Shown here: positions 1 through 7,409 of the stretch, one piece after another
Numbering within the stretch: the first letter of the stretch is position 1
Layout of the letters: the number at the start of each line of letters is the position of its first letter
Notes under the pieces: generated by a model
Database searches by the model: none
Told to the model about the DNA's origin: nothing
Seen by the model: the letters and a program-made list of their open reading frames with translations, nothing else
From: Verrucomicrobiaceae bacterium UBA2429
Lineage (GTDB): Bacteria; Verrucomicrobiota; Verrucomicrobiia; Verrucomicrobiales; Verrucomicrobiaceae
Direction: 5' to 3'
Assembly (NCBI GenBank): GCA_002343505.1
Contig: DDQZ01000049.1
Coordinates: forward strand, 401-26,426
Length of the DNA: 26,026 nt
Made by a program: the position numbers and the translations under genes

Positions 1-1748
1 GCGCTGACGGCGGGGGCGGAAAGGGCGGCGGAGTCGCCGTCGTCCGGGGTGCTCCCGGAGCTGCTGTCCTTGGCGGCGGGGTCGTCGTCTTCGCCGCTGC
101 CGGCGGGCTTTTTGCGGAACCAGTTCAGGGGGTTGAGGCGGGAGCGGCGCGGAGGCTCCGGCGGTTCATCGGCGGTGCTGTTTTCAGCGGGGGCGGTTTC
201 GGCGGCGAGTTTCTGGACGGGGGCGGCCTTTGTCTGAGGCGGGGTGGCTTTGTCGGGTTCGGCGGGGGCGTCCGGCGCCCGGGTTTCGTCCTCGTCCCGC
301 CGGCCGAAGATGCGGGCGAGCAGGGAGGGCTTGTCGTTGATGTCGAGCTCCTCCTGGGGGGGATTGCTGGCGGCGACTTCGGCGAGCGCGGCATCCTCGA
401 TGGCGGCGGCGATGACGGCTTCGGGATCATCTTCGCGCCCGGCTTTGGAAAAGGGGTTCAGGCGGCTGAGGAAGGAGCGCTTTGCCGGGGCGGCGGTGGT
501 GTCTTCGACGCCGGCGGGGCTTTCGGCAGGGGGGGCGGAGGGAGCGGCAGACCTGGGGCGCGGCTCAGGCGCGGGTGCGCTGGCGATGACGGGCCGCGGC
601 TTGGGTATCTCGGAGGGCCTGGCCTGGTAGCGGAAGGTGAGGGCGGACTCGAGCTGGACGAGGGATTCCTCAAGATCGAGCGGCTCGGCCATGGAGGGGG
701 AGGCCAGGGAGGCGAGCTGGAGTGACCACCATTTGTTCAAGCTGCTGGGGGTGCCGGCGATGGCGGGGAAGTGCTGGTTGAGCAGGTCGCGCTCGGGCCG
801 CGGGTCGGAGGCGAGGGCGCCGAGGAAGGCGCCCATGCGCGCGCCGCCGTCGGGCTGCTCGACGAGGGAGAGCAGGAGGGCGCAACTGGAGACCTGGTAG
901 ATGGATTTGGAGAGGCCGTCGAGGTCGGCGGGGGAGGCTTCGATGATCTCCTCGATGCTGTAGATTTTGCCGCTTTTGAAGATGGCGGCGAAGAGGGCGC
1001 TGGGGCGCGCGCGGGAGCGGTAGTCGAGGGCCTCGATGACGCCGGTGAAGAGCCAGTCGGGCAGGAGCAGGGAGCGGGAGGAGGTGATCTGTTTCCGGCC
1101 GCGCAGGATGCGCTCGGCGAGCATGGCGCGGATGAGTTCGCGGCGGATGTCGGCCTGGCGGAGGTCGGGACGCAGGTGGATGCTGACCTGGATGTGGAAG
1201 CCGCCGTGGGCGAGCTGGGAGATCTGGGTGGAGACGGCCTTGCCGGCCTTGGCGGAGGAGTCGCCGGAGCTGAGCAGGACGACGATGGGGATGGCCCAGG
1301 GCTGCTTGTCGCGCAGGAGCTTGCGCAGCTCTTCGGAGATGTCCTCGCATTTGCTGGAAAAGGCGCTGCGCAGGGGCAGGGACTCGCCATGGACGATGAA
1401 CTGACCGGTCGTGCTGGTGGAACTGGGGTTCCGGACCCGGGGCAGCGGGACCGAGGGGACGGGGGTTTTTGTCTCCGGCACGGCGGGTGCCGCCGGTGGC
1501 GGCGCTCCCGGCATGGGCATGGGCGGCAGGGGCGTGAGAGGCGCGGGTGCGGCGGCGGGCCCGGCCTTCAACTGACCCGGCAAAGGCGGCGCCACAGGCG
1601 CGGCGGGCGCGGACTGGGCGGCGGGGAGTGCGGGAGGCTGAATGGCGGCGGCCTGGCCGCGCTCCGCCGCTGAATCCTGCCGCTCCTGCGGCCGGGCGGT
1701 TTGCACGGCCAGGCTGAGGAGCAAAAGGGGCAGGACTCGGCGTGACAT
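1..1748 (-). CDS. Exported Pro/Ala-rich protein of unknown function (C-terminus off the left edge)
   Basis: The frame is open from an ATG at 1748 down to base 1 with no stop, so at least 582 residues are present and the C-terminus is missing. The protein starts with a signal peptide (MSRRVLPLLLLLSLAVQTA). Residues about 25-115 are a Pro/Ala-rich linker, about 120-390 form a folded-looking domain rich in Leu, Ser and Ile, and the rest is again low-complexity. The tail holds three spaced units in which a short basic/hydrophobic patch (SFLSRLNPFSKAGR near 422, SLLARIFGRR near 471, RLNPLNWFRKKP near 533) is followed by an acidic stretch. The gene starts 8 bases after the stop of the upstream minus-strand gene, so the two are probably co-transcribed. 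I do not recognise the family. Location outside the cytoplasm is inferred from the signal peptide. The competing plus-strand frames here have the skewed composition of antisense shadows. Confidence 0.7.
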   Translation of the reverse strand, partial: MSRRVLPLLLLSLAVQTARPQERQDSAAERGQAAAIQPPALPAAQSAPAAPVAPPLPGQLKAGPAAAPAPLTPLPPMPMPGAPPPAAPAVPETKTPVPSVPLPRVRNPSSTSTTGQFIVHGESLPLRSAFSSKCEDISEELRKLLRDKQPWAIPIVVLLSSGDSSAKAGKAVSTQISQLAHGGFHIQVSIHLRPDLRQADIRRELIRAMLAERILRGRKQITSSRSLLLPDWLFTGVIEALDYRSRARPSALFAAIFKSGKIYSIEEIIEASPADLDGLSKSIYQVSSCALLLSLVEQPDGGARMGAFLGALASDPRPERDLLNQHFPAIAGTPSSLNKWWSLQLASLASPSMAEPLDLEESLVQLESALTFRYQARPSEIPKPRPVIASAPAPEPRPRSAAPSAPPAESPAGVEDTTAAPAKRSFLSRLNPFSKAGREDDPEAVIAAAIEDAALAEVAASNPPQEELDINDKPSLLARIFGRRDEDETRAPDAPAEPDKATPPQTKAAPVQKLAAETAPAENSTADEPPEPPRRSRLNPLNWFRKKPAGSGEDDDPAAKDSSSGSTPDDGDSAALSAPAVS

Positions 1749-1756
1749 GGCGTGGG

Positions 1757-2329
1757 TTACGGAAAGCGCGGGTCTATGACGAGCTTGTGCTCGGAGATCT
1801 GAATCTGGTTCATCTGGAAGAGGGCCTGGATCTCCTGCTCCAAAGCCAGGCCGAGCTGTTCGAGGGCGGGCAGCATGGGGCGCAGCAGCCCGCGCGGCAC
1901 CCGGAGGCGGCCGTAGCTGCCGCCGGTGAGGACGACGCGGAAGCTGCCCTCAAGGCGCTGGATGTGAAAGCGGAAGGTCGCGGTGCGGGGGCTGCCGAGC
2001 ACTTCCCAGACCAGTGTGACCTCCAACTGGCCGGGCTGAAGCGCGGCCGCCGCGCGGGCAAATGCGGCCCAACGATTGAGCGGCGGCAGGGTGCCGGCCT
2101 GGAGGACGCGGGCGAGGTGGTGGTTGAGGTCGGCCTCGGTGATTTCAAAGACGGCGGAGCGCTTGATGGCGGCCTGCTTGAGGTCGTCGAGCACGTCACG
2201 CGGACGCCTGGTGTCATCAGGGGCGGCCTGGCGGATGCCGCCGAGGTCGGCGGGGCGCTGGGCCACCCAGGCGGCGCCGGCGAGGCCGCTGAGGGCGGCG
2301 AGCAAAAGCAGATGGACGATCAGGTTCAA
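1757..2329 (-). CDS. Hypothetical membrane-anchored or exported protein (190 aa)
   Basis: The protein has 190 residues and an N-terminal hydrophobic segment (LIVHLLLLAALSGLAGAAWV), so it is probably membrane-anchored or exported. The remainder is an alpha/beta-looking domain with alternating hydrophobic strands (LEVTLVWEVLG, TATFRFHIQRL, FRVVLTGGSYG) and a C-terminal amphipathic helix. I do not recognise the family. It lies immediately upstream of the large exported protein (8-bp gap), suggesting the two form one unit and act together in the envelope. The start used is a TTG at 2329. No in-frame ATG precedes the hydrophobic segment and no clear ribosome binding site was seen, so the exact start is uncertain. 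About 147 bp separate it from the next upstream gene; they hold no recognised element beyond an AT-rich patch (GATAAAAAG on the minus strand) that might be a -10 region. Confidence 0.65.
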   Translation of the reverse strand: MNLIVHLLLLAALSGLAGAAWVAQRPADLGGIRQAAPDDTRRPRDVLDDLKQAAIKRSAVFEITEADLNHHLARVLQAGTLPPLNRWAAFARAAAALQPGQLEVTLVWEVLGSPRTATFRFHIQRLEGSFRVVLTGGSYGRLRVPRGLLRPMLPALEQLGLALEQEIQALFQMNQIQISEHKLVIDPRFP

Positions 2330-2476
2330 AGCGGGTGGTCTGTGAAGGAGGGCGGCTTTTTATCACGAAACCCGTACCTTGGGAAGCCGGAACACACTCG
2401 CCTTGGGGCGGGTGAAACCCAAGCTCAAATTGTCCTGGCGCATGCCGCCCCGCGCCGCGGCTGTGCATGGGTTGGA

Positions 2477-3796
2477 TCAGTTGCCGGGGATCAACTCGCT
2501 GCCGGGTTTGCGGCGGAAGGCCTGCACGCGCCCGTCACCCTTGTAGAGATAAACTCTTTTCACATCCTCGAGCTTCATGATGAGCCAGGGGGAGAGAAGG
2601 TTGCGGCCGTTTTTCGTGTAAACAAGGTCGTCGGCCAGATGCACGCAGGAGTGGAAGGCGTCGCCGGTGGTGTTGCTCAGGAAGAAAAGAATGTCGCCAT
2701 ATTTATACGGGGGCTGCACGGGTTCGAAGTTTTCGAGCACCTGGCTTGTGGCCAGGCGCGAGTCGAGGAGATACTCATGCGGCTCATGGTTGAAGAAATT
2801 CAGCGAGGTCCAGTGGCAGTCGGGCAGCATCCCGTGCTTGGCCAGGTCCATGCCGGGGTAGGTGTAGAGCAGCTTGCGAACCAGGGATGGCAGGACGTGG
2901 GACAACGGCAGCGCCTCCACGCCGTTCGTGTCTATGATGGACTGCATCAGCGGCTCCACATCCTTGCGGCGGAGACCCATGCCGAGAGTCCAATAGTTGA
3001 GCAGCTCCGCGAGGTTTGATTGCTCATCCAGCTCCATTTTGACCAGAATCGCTCTTGTGCGCGTGAAGGCTTTGAAAATGGCGCGCGCTTCCGAGTCGCT
3101 TTCGGCATAGTTGAGAATGGCGGAGATGTCGCTGAAGGCGATGGTCTCGCCGCGGGTGTAGGACATCTGCTTGACCTTGGCGATGATCTGCGGGCGCAGC
3201 TTGCTGGTCCGGTACCATTCCTCGACCGACTGGCCGACGATGAGCACCGGGTCCATGCAGTACTCGTTGGCGTCGTATTTGGAAAGCTCGGTGTAGATTT
3301 TAGCCCTGCTTTCGGGCGTGATCGCCTCCAGGTCGGGCAGGGGAGGGAAAACATGCGCATAGGGTCCCTCCAGGACCACGTTTTCCTTGGCGAGAAGCAC
3401 CTGGATGAGGGCGTCCGAAAGACCGGCGGTTTTGAAAAAAGAAGGCAGTTCGTCAAGCTGGGCCTGCGGAAAGCTCCAGCGCGGGCGGGTGCTCGGCAGG
3501 GGGAAATTATTGATCAAAGTCTCCGGCGCCTCGAGGTAGACATAGGAGCAGCGCAGCCTTCCCCATGGCCCTGGATTGACATAAAAAATGTTGGGATTGA
3601 CGGCGATTTTGGCCTGCTTGTCCTCATAGGTTGTGGGCGTGCCAGCGACCTGGTTTTGGGAGAGAAACTGCCGCAGGTCGCTCAAATCGGAGATTTGCGC
3701 GGCGGAGGGTGAGGCTGTGAGAGCGGCAAGGCCGGCTAAAGCGAGGATAGGGAGCGGCTTCGACGAATCGAACAAAGCGGGTCGGGTTTTGAGCAT
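2477..3796 (-). CDS. Exported protein with NlpC/P60-like C-terminal domain
   Basis: The protein has 439 residues from the ATG at 3796, chosen because it places a signal peptide at the N-terminus (LPILALAGLAALTASPSAAQ). The frame is open 16 codons further upstream. The central part (about 40-300) is helical and unfamiliar. The last third resembles NlpC/P60 cysteine peptidases and amidases: a DCHWTS segment near residue 325 could hold the nucleophilic Cys, followed by YKYGDILFFL and then DAFHSCVHLADD near 382, which could supply the His, and a terminal VYTKNG strand. The spacing of about 57 residues between Cys and His fits that fold. If so it would act on peptidoglycan peptides or similar amide bonds outside the cytoplasm. 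Recognition is by pattern only, and the domain may be degenerate. It is transcribed divergently from the SET gene. Confidence 0.65.
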   Translation of the reverse strand: MLKTRPALFDSSKPLPILALAGLAALTASPSAAQISDLSDLRQFLSQNQVAGTPTTYEDKQAKIAVNPNIFYVNPGPWGRLRCSYVYLEAPETLINNFPLPSTRPRWSFPQAQLDELPSFFKTAGLSDALIQVLLAKENVVLEGPYAHVFPPLPDLEAITPESRAKIYTELSKYDANEYCMDPVLIVGQSVEEWYRTSKLRPQIIAKVKQMSYTRGETIAFSDISAILNYAESDSEARAIFKAFTRTRAILVKMELDEQSNLAELLNYWTLGMGLRRKDVEPLMQSIIDTNGVEALPLSHVLPSLVRKLLYTYPGMDLAKHGMLPDCHWTSLNFFNHEPHEYLLDSRLATSQVLENFEPVQPPYKYGDILFFLSNTTGDAFHSCVHLADDLVYTKNGRNLLSPWLIMKLEDVKRVYLYKGDGRVQAFRRKPGSELIPGN

Positions 3797-4000
3797 GAGG
3801 CAAGGGGGGAGATGAAAACCTTCAACAGGGCCGGAGGGTTGCACGAAATATTTTCTACCGGACGGTTTTTTCCGGGCCAGGCCTCGCCTTCTCCGAAAAA
3901 AGCACGCATGACGCTGCTACAACGGATGACCCGCCAAGATTTTTGGCGCCAGCTTGACTTTGTCATTCCGGTCGGCATCACATCCGCTCTCCCGATCTTC

Positions 4001-4675
4001 ATGCCCGCAGCCACCCCCCCCCGTTACTGGATCGTCCGCCGCTCCTCCATCCATCATCGCGGACTTTTTGCCCGCACTGACATTCCGAAGGACAGCCCCA
4101 TTCTCGAATATGTGGGGGAAAAAATCACCAAGGCGGAAAGCGACCGCCGCGGCAAGGCGCTGCTGGAGAAGTCGAAAAACTCCGGCTGCGCGGCGGTTTA
4201 CATTTTCACCCTCAACAAGCGCCACGATCTCGACGGCGGCAAGGCGGGCAATCCCGCGCGGCTCATCAACCACTCCTGCGATCCGAACTGCGAGGCCTAC
4301 ATCATCCGTGGCAGGGTGTGGATTTACTCGAGGAAGGACATCAAGGCGGGTGACGAGCTGACTTACAATTACGGCTTCGATCTGGAGACTTGGGAGGACC
4401 ACCCCTGCCGCTGCGGTTCCACGCGCTGCGCGGGACACATCGTGGACGAGCAGTACTGGCCGCAGTTGCGCAGGCTGGTCAAAAAACGCGAGCAGGAGCG
4501 CAAAAAGATGGCGGAACTCGAGGCCAGGGCCGCCGTCCTGCAAAAGCGCCTGGATGATCTGCAGCCTGTTGCGCCCGGAAGGAAAAGCCGCAATGGCGCG
4601 CATTTCAAAAAAGTGAACGGAGCCGCCCAGCCCGCCGCCGCCGCCGATACACGCCGCCCCCGCGCTGCCTCGTGA
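4001..4675 (+). CDS. SET-domain protein with post-SET zinc motif (lysine methyltransferase homologue)
   Basis: From the ATG at 4001 the protein has 224 residues. It carries a nearly complete SET core: SIHHRGLFA near 16-24 (cofactor-binding region), the knot motif NHSCDPNC at 90-97, and ELTYNYGF at 119-126 with the catalytic-type tyrosine. A post-SET motif CRCGSTRC follows at 136-143, whose three Cys normally bind zinc together with the Cys of NHSC. SET enzymes transfer methyl groups from S-adenosylmethionine to protein lysines; the target here is unknown. The C-terminus is a basic coiled-coil-like tail (KKREQERKKMAELEAR) followed by a Lys/Arg/Ala-rich end that might bind DNA or a partner. The frame is open up to an ATG at 3812, but that start would leave only 15 bp to the divergent gene and adds unconserved-looking sequence, so 4001 is preferred. 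No pre-SET domain is visible. Confidence 0.85.
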   Translation: MPAATPPRYWIVRRSSIHHRGLFARTDIPKDSPILEYVGEKITKAESDRRGKALLEKSKNSGCAAVYIFTLNKRHDLDGGKAGNPARLINHSCDPNCEAYIIRGRVWIYSRKDIKAGDELTYNYGFDLETWEDHPCRCGSTRCAGHIVDEQYWPQLRRLVKKREQERKKMAELEARAAVLQKRLDDLQPVAPGRKSRNGAHFKKVNGAAQPAAAADTRRPRAAS

Positions 4676-4726
4676 CCGCAGGCCTTGTGACTTGCAAAGC
4701 CGCTCCGGCGTCCTTACTTCACCGCC

Positions 4727-5638
4727 GTGAGCTCCCGCCTCGTCAACATCAGCTCCGGTGAAGCCAGCGAACTGCAGGGCGTCTGCATGATCGGGCGCAA
4801 CCCGGACTGCACCCTGCAAATCGCCGATCCCGGTGTGTCGAGGCGCCACGCCATGATCCGGGAGCAGAACGACGGCTTCTGGTTCTTCGACCTCGGCAGT
4901 TTCAACGGCAGCTATGTCAACGGCAGGCGTGTCACCACCGCCGTCAAGCTGCGCAACAACGATGTGATCGAACTCATTGAGCACCAGTTCCGTTTTGAAA
5001 AAGGCGCTGAGGCGCGGGACAGCACTCTGATCGCCATGGACGCCTCGACCCTGGCGCGCGTGAAGAACGGGGATGCCATCCTGCTGGTCAGCGACATACA
5101 GGGCTTCACCACCCTCTCGGAGCGGCTCGATCCCGCGCGGCTCGCACCCATCATCGGCTCCTGGTACAGCAAGACCGAGGGCATCCTCACCCGGTTCGGC
5201 GCCACGCTCGACAAATTCATCGGCGACTCCGTTTTCGCATACTGGACGGACATCTCCATCCCCACGCGCATCGCCGCCATGAACGCCGTCGGCGAGCTGC
5301 AAAAGTCCTCGCTGGAGACTCATGAGACCCACCGCGAGGCGCTCGAACCGCTGGGTTTGCGATTTGCCACCGGTGCCGCCCTGCACGTCGGTCGTGTCGC
5401 CTATGGAGGCATGAGCGCGCGCGAGTTCACCCTGCTTGGGGACGCTGTGAACCTGGCCTTCCGCATCGAGGCGCTCACCCGCAGGCTGGAGCGTCCCGTC
5501 ATCGTCAGTTCCGAATTCCTCGAAGGCTGGCCCAAAGGCGGCACTTACTGCGCCCCGCTGGGGCAGCACGAGGTGAAAGGGCGCCAGCAACCGGTCGAGG
5601 TCTTCGCCGTGGAGCGCATCCCCGGCATGACCGCATAA
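4727..5638 (+). CDS. FHA domain-class III adenylate/guanylate cyclase
   Basis: The protein has 303 residues and no signal peptide. Residues 1-95 form an FHA phosphothreonine-binding domain (IGRN at 22-25, SRRH at 38-41, GSFNGSYVNG near 57-66). Residues about 112-300 form a class III nucleotidyl cyclase catalytic domain. The two metal-binding Asp are D123 (VSDIQGFT) and D167 (KFIGDS). K163 is a purine-reading position and T235/D239 lie in FTLLGDAVN. The transition-state pair N242 and R246 is present (VNLAFR), so the enzyme looks catalytically competent and should make cAMP, or cGMP if specificity is altered. The FHA part probably ties output to Ser/Thr phosphorylation of a partner. The start is GTG at 4727. 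It follows the SET gene by 51 bp on the same strand and may be co-transcribed with it. Confidence 0.9.
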   Translation: MSSRLVNISSGEASELQGVCMIGRNPDCTLQIADPGVSRRHAMIREQNDGFWFFDLGSFNGSYVNGRRVTTAVKLRNNDVIELIEHQFRFEKGAEARDSTLIAMDASTLARVKNGDAILLVSDIQGFTTLSERLDPARLAPIIGSWYSKTEGILTRFGATLDKFIGDSVFAYWTDISIPTRIAAMNAVGELQKSSLETHETHREALEPLGLRFATGAALHVGRVAYGGMSAREFTLLGDAVNLAFRIEALTRRLERPVIVSSEFLEGWPKGGTYCAPLGQHEVKGRQQPVEVFAVERIPGMTA

Positions 5639-5654
5639 GGCCGCCGCCCTGCCC

Positions 5655-6296
5655 TCAAAACCGTACGCGCAGGTAGGTGCCAAGCACGGACTCATGCCGC
5701 CACGTCGCCTGCTGGCGGACGGAGAAGATCATGTAAAAAAGGTCAAGTTCCGTGTGTTTCGAGGTCTCGAATGTCAGACCGAGCGGCACCGCGCGGTTTT
5801 CCCACCACTGGCCGCGATGCAGGTCGCTGAGCCATTCATTGCTGGCGAAAACGCGCGCCAATGGACCGGTTCCATCGGGTGTTTTCCAGCCGAGCTGGAG
5901 ACGGTGGCGGGAGCGGTGGATTGTGATTTCCTCCCTCTCGTTCCAGCGCCACTCCATGCGGTTGCGCAGGTCCAGCCGCAGGCGCGGAGTCAGATCCAAA
6001 TGCGGATTGATCTCCAGTTCTGGCCTGAACTGGAGAAAGCGCCCGCCCTCGCTCAAATTCTCGATTTCCAGAAGCGAAAGCCCGGCGCCCATGTCCAGCC
6101 AGGGCAGCACCCGCTGTTTGTGGCGCGGGCTGATGATCTGCACATAGGCCCCGTCATCGGCGTCGAGGCGGTTGCCGAGAAAAAGGCCCGTGTTCGTGGT
6201 CTCCGTACGGTGGAGTTCCAGCATCGTCCATCCCCACCATTCGTCAGCGCGCGCTGAATCGGCGGCGAGCATCATGAGAAGAAGAGGCAGGCGCAT
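5655..6296 (-). CDS. DUF2490-like exported beta-rich protein
   Basis: The protein has 213 residues from the ATG at 6296, which gives a signal peptide (MRLPLLLMMLAADSARADE); a longer frame reaches 6329. The mature part is full of alternating strands with aromatic and basic residues (RLRLDLRNRMEWRWNE, RHRLQLGWKTPDG), ends in FSVRQQATWRHESVLGTYLR and a terminal Phe, and contains WWENRAVPLGLTF. This is the look of an outer-membrane barrel of the DUF2490 type. The molecular role of that family is not established. The gene ends 16 bp from the stop of the cyclase gene (convergent) with no obvious terminator between them. Confidence 0.7.
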   Translation of the reverse strand: MRLPLLLMMLAADSARADEWWGWTMLELHRTETTNTGLFLGNRLDADDGAYVQIISPRHKQRVLPWLDMGAGLSLLEIENLSEGGRFLQFRPELEINPHLDLTPRLRLDLRNRMEWRWNEREEITIHRSRHRLQLGWKTPDGTGPLARVFASNEWLSDLHRGQWWENRAVPLGLTFETSKHTELDLFYMIFSVRQQATWRHESVLGTYLRVRF

Positions 6297-6396
6297 GACA
6301 AAATGCCAGCATATCGGATGCCAGCACACCCGATCCTGGCGCGCGAGTCAGGCAGGGCATCCCGCTGTGTGTGACAATATCGCGCTGTTTGGAAAT

Positions 6397-7092
6397 TCAG
6401 CCCCGCACCTCCTGCGCATGCACCGCCTCGCAAATCATCCGCAGGGAGGCTTCGAGATTTCCATCGGCGGTTTTGAAGGCGTCCGCGTCGATGGTCAGCG
6501 GCGCGCCGAGCACCACGAGCGGCGCGCCGTATTTGGGACACTGGATGGCTTGTTCGAGGCTGAGGCCACCGACGGCTTGAACGGGCACTTTCACTGCTTG
6601 GACGACCTCGCGGAGCTTGTCGAGCGGGCTGGGCATGCGGTGGCCTGCGGCGGCGATGCCGCGGCGCTCGTCGTAGCCGATGTGGTGGATGATGTAGTCG
6701 CAGCCGAGGTCTTCGAGCCATTTCGCGCCGGCGACCATGTCCTCGCAGATCATGTTGTCGCCCATCACCTTGCAGCCGAAATCCTTGCCGGCCTTCACGA
6801 CGCATTTCACGGTCTCGGCGTGCGCACGGGCCATCACGACGACATGCGTGGCACCGGCCTTGGCCATCATCTCGGCCTCCAGGTAGCCGCCATCCATCGT
6901 TTTGAGGTCGGCGACGATGGGCGTGGTTGGAAAAGCCTTCCGCAGGGCACGGACGCCGTGCAAACCCTCGGCGAGAATGAGCGGCGTGCCGGCTTCCAGC
7001 CAGTCCACACCGGCCCGCATGGCGAGCGCGGCCGTTTCGAGGGCTTCGTCGATGTTCGTGAGGTCGAGGCTGATTTGGACGATGGGTTTCAT
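6397..7092 (-). CDS. Hexulose-6-phosphate synthase / 3-keto-L-gulonate-6-phosphate decarboxylase family protein
   Basis: The protein has 231 residues and the single-domain TIM-barrel pattern of the orotidine-phosphate-decarboxylase suprafamily. Key elements are SLDL at 8-11 (D10), WLEAGTP with E33, the signature DLKTMD at 62-67 (D62, K64, D67), HHIGYDERRG at 136-145 and the phosphate-binding VGG at 174-176. These match enzymes that either condense formaldehyde with ribulose 5-phosphate or decarboxylate 3-keto-L-gulonate 6-phosphate. The two reactions cannot be separated from sequence alone, and no isomerase partner is visible to decide. The start at 7092 (MKPIVQISLD) is preferred over upstream codons because homologues begin just before the first strand. 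A conserved 25-bp element lies 47 bp upstream of the start and is shared with two other genes in the window. Confidence 0.9.
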   Translation of the reverse strand: MKPIVQISLDLTNIDEALETAALAMRAGVDWLEAGTPLILAEGLHGVRALRKAFPTTPIVADLKTMDGGYLEAEMMAKAGATHVVVMARAHAETVKCVVKAGKDFGCKVMGDNMICEDMVAGAKWLEDLGCDYIIHHIGYDERRGIAAAGHRMPSPLDKLREVVQAVKVPVQAVGGLSLEQAIQCPKYGAPLVVLGAPLTIDADAFKTADGNLEASLRMICEAVHAQEVRG

Positions 7093-7138
7093 GCGGGGGT
7101 CGGCGGAGCCGCAGCAAAGCAAAAGCAGGCTCCCGCGT

Positions 7139-7163
7139 CACGACAAAGATCATGCGAAATGCG
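7139..7163 (-). promoter_or_regulatory. 25-bp conserved upstream element, copy C (decarboxylase gene)
   Basis: Read on the minus strand this begins CGCATTTCGCA and ends CTTTGTCGTG. It matches the copy at 11154-11178 at 22 of 25 positions. It lies upstream of the decarboxylase gene in the same orientation relative to the gene as the other two copies. A weak AT-rich stretch (TTTTGCTTTGCTG) follows about 20 bases downstream where a -10 box would be expected. It is interpreted as an operator or activator site shared by a regulon. Confidence 0.6.
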
Positions 7164-7206
7164 ACGGGGCTCACCCTTCCAGCGCCGCCTTGGCGCCCTT
7201 TTCCCA

Positions 7207-7389
7207 GTCGAGGCCGTGCTGGCCGTGACAAAGGGCCAGACAGGTTCGCGCACGGATGCCCGCTATGCCCACCCTTGGTTCGGGCCGCTGGACGAGACCG
7301 CATGGCATGCGCTGGCCGCCTTTCACCTGCGGCTGCACCGGCGGCAAATCGAGCGCATCCTTGAGGGACTGCTTGCGGGCCGCTCCTGA
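7207..7389 (+). pseudogene. 5'-truncated DinB/DUF1569-like gene remnant
   Basis: Only about 60 codons resemble a real protein. They include HPWFGPLDETAW followed by AAFHLRLHRRQIERIL and then a stop at 7387-7389. The pattern H-P-(F/W)-FGPL-x3-W then H-x3-H-x2-Q is the C-terminal helix region of DUF1569/DinB-like four-helix proteins. No start codon with a matching N-terminal half exists upstream, because the region to the left is the promoter side of the decarboxylase gene. It therefore looks like the 3' relic of a gene lost by deletion or rearrangement. The start given is where similarity seems to begin. The alternative is that this is chance coding in GC-rich DNA. Confidence 0.45.
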
Positions 7390-7409
7390 GGGCGCATCCA
7401 TGCGCCATC

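Noticed and set aside
771..1673. 300-codon plus-strand open frame
   Set aside because: It is antisense to the exported protein frame, rich in Gly/Glu/Ala/Asp with no recognisable motif, and typical of a GC-rich shadow. The minus-strand frame has a signal peptide and continues through the whole region.
1742..3019. 425-codon plus-strand open frame
   Set aside because: It spans two separate minus-strand genes that both have signal sequences and lacks any domain features.
3812..4000. Upstream extension of the SET gene to ATG 3812, preceded by a G-rich possible ribosome binding site
   Set aside because: It would leave 15 bp between divergent genes with no room for promoters, and the added 63 residues look non-coding. 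It is kept as an alternative start only.
3917..5695. 592-codon minus-strand open frame
   Set aside because: It lies opposite the SET and FHA-cyclase genes, whose catalytic motifs are unmistakable, so it is a shadow.
6172..7389. 405-codon plus-strand open frame
   Set aside because: Most of it is antisense to the decarboxylase gene. Only the last 60 codons resemble a protein family and are reported as a gene remnant.
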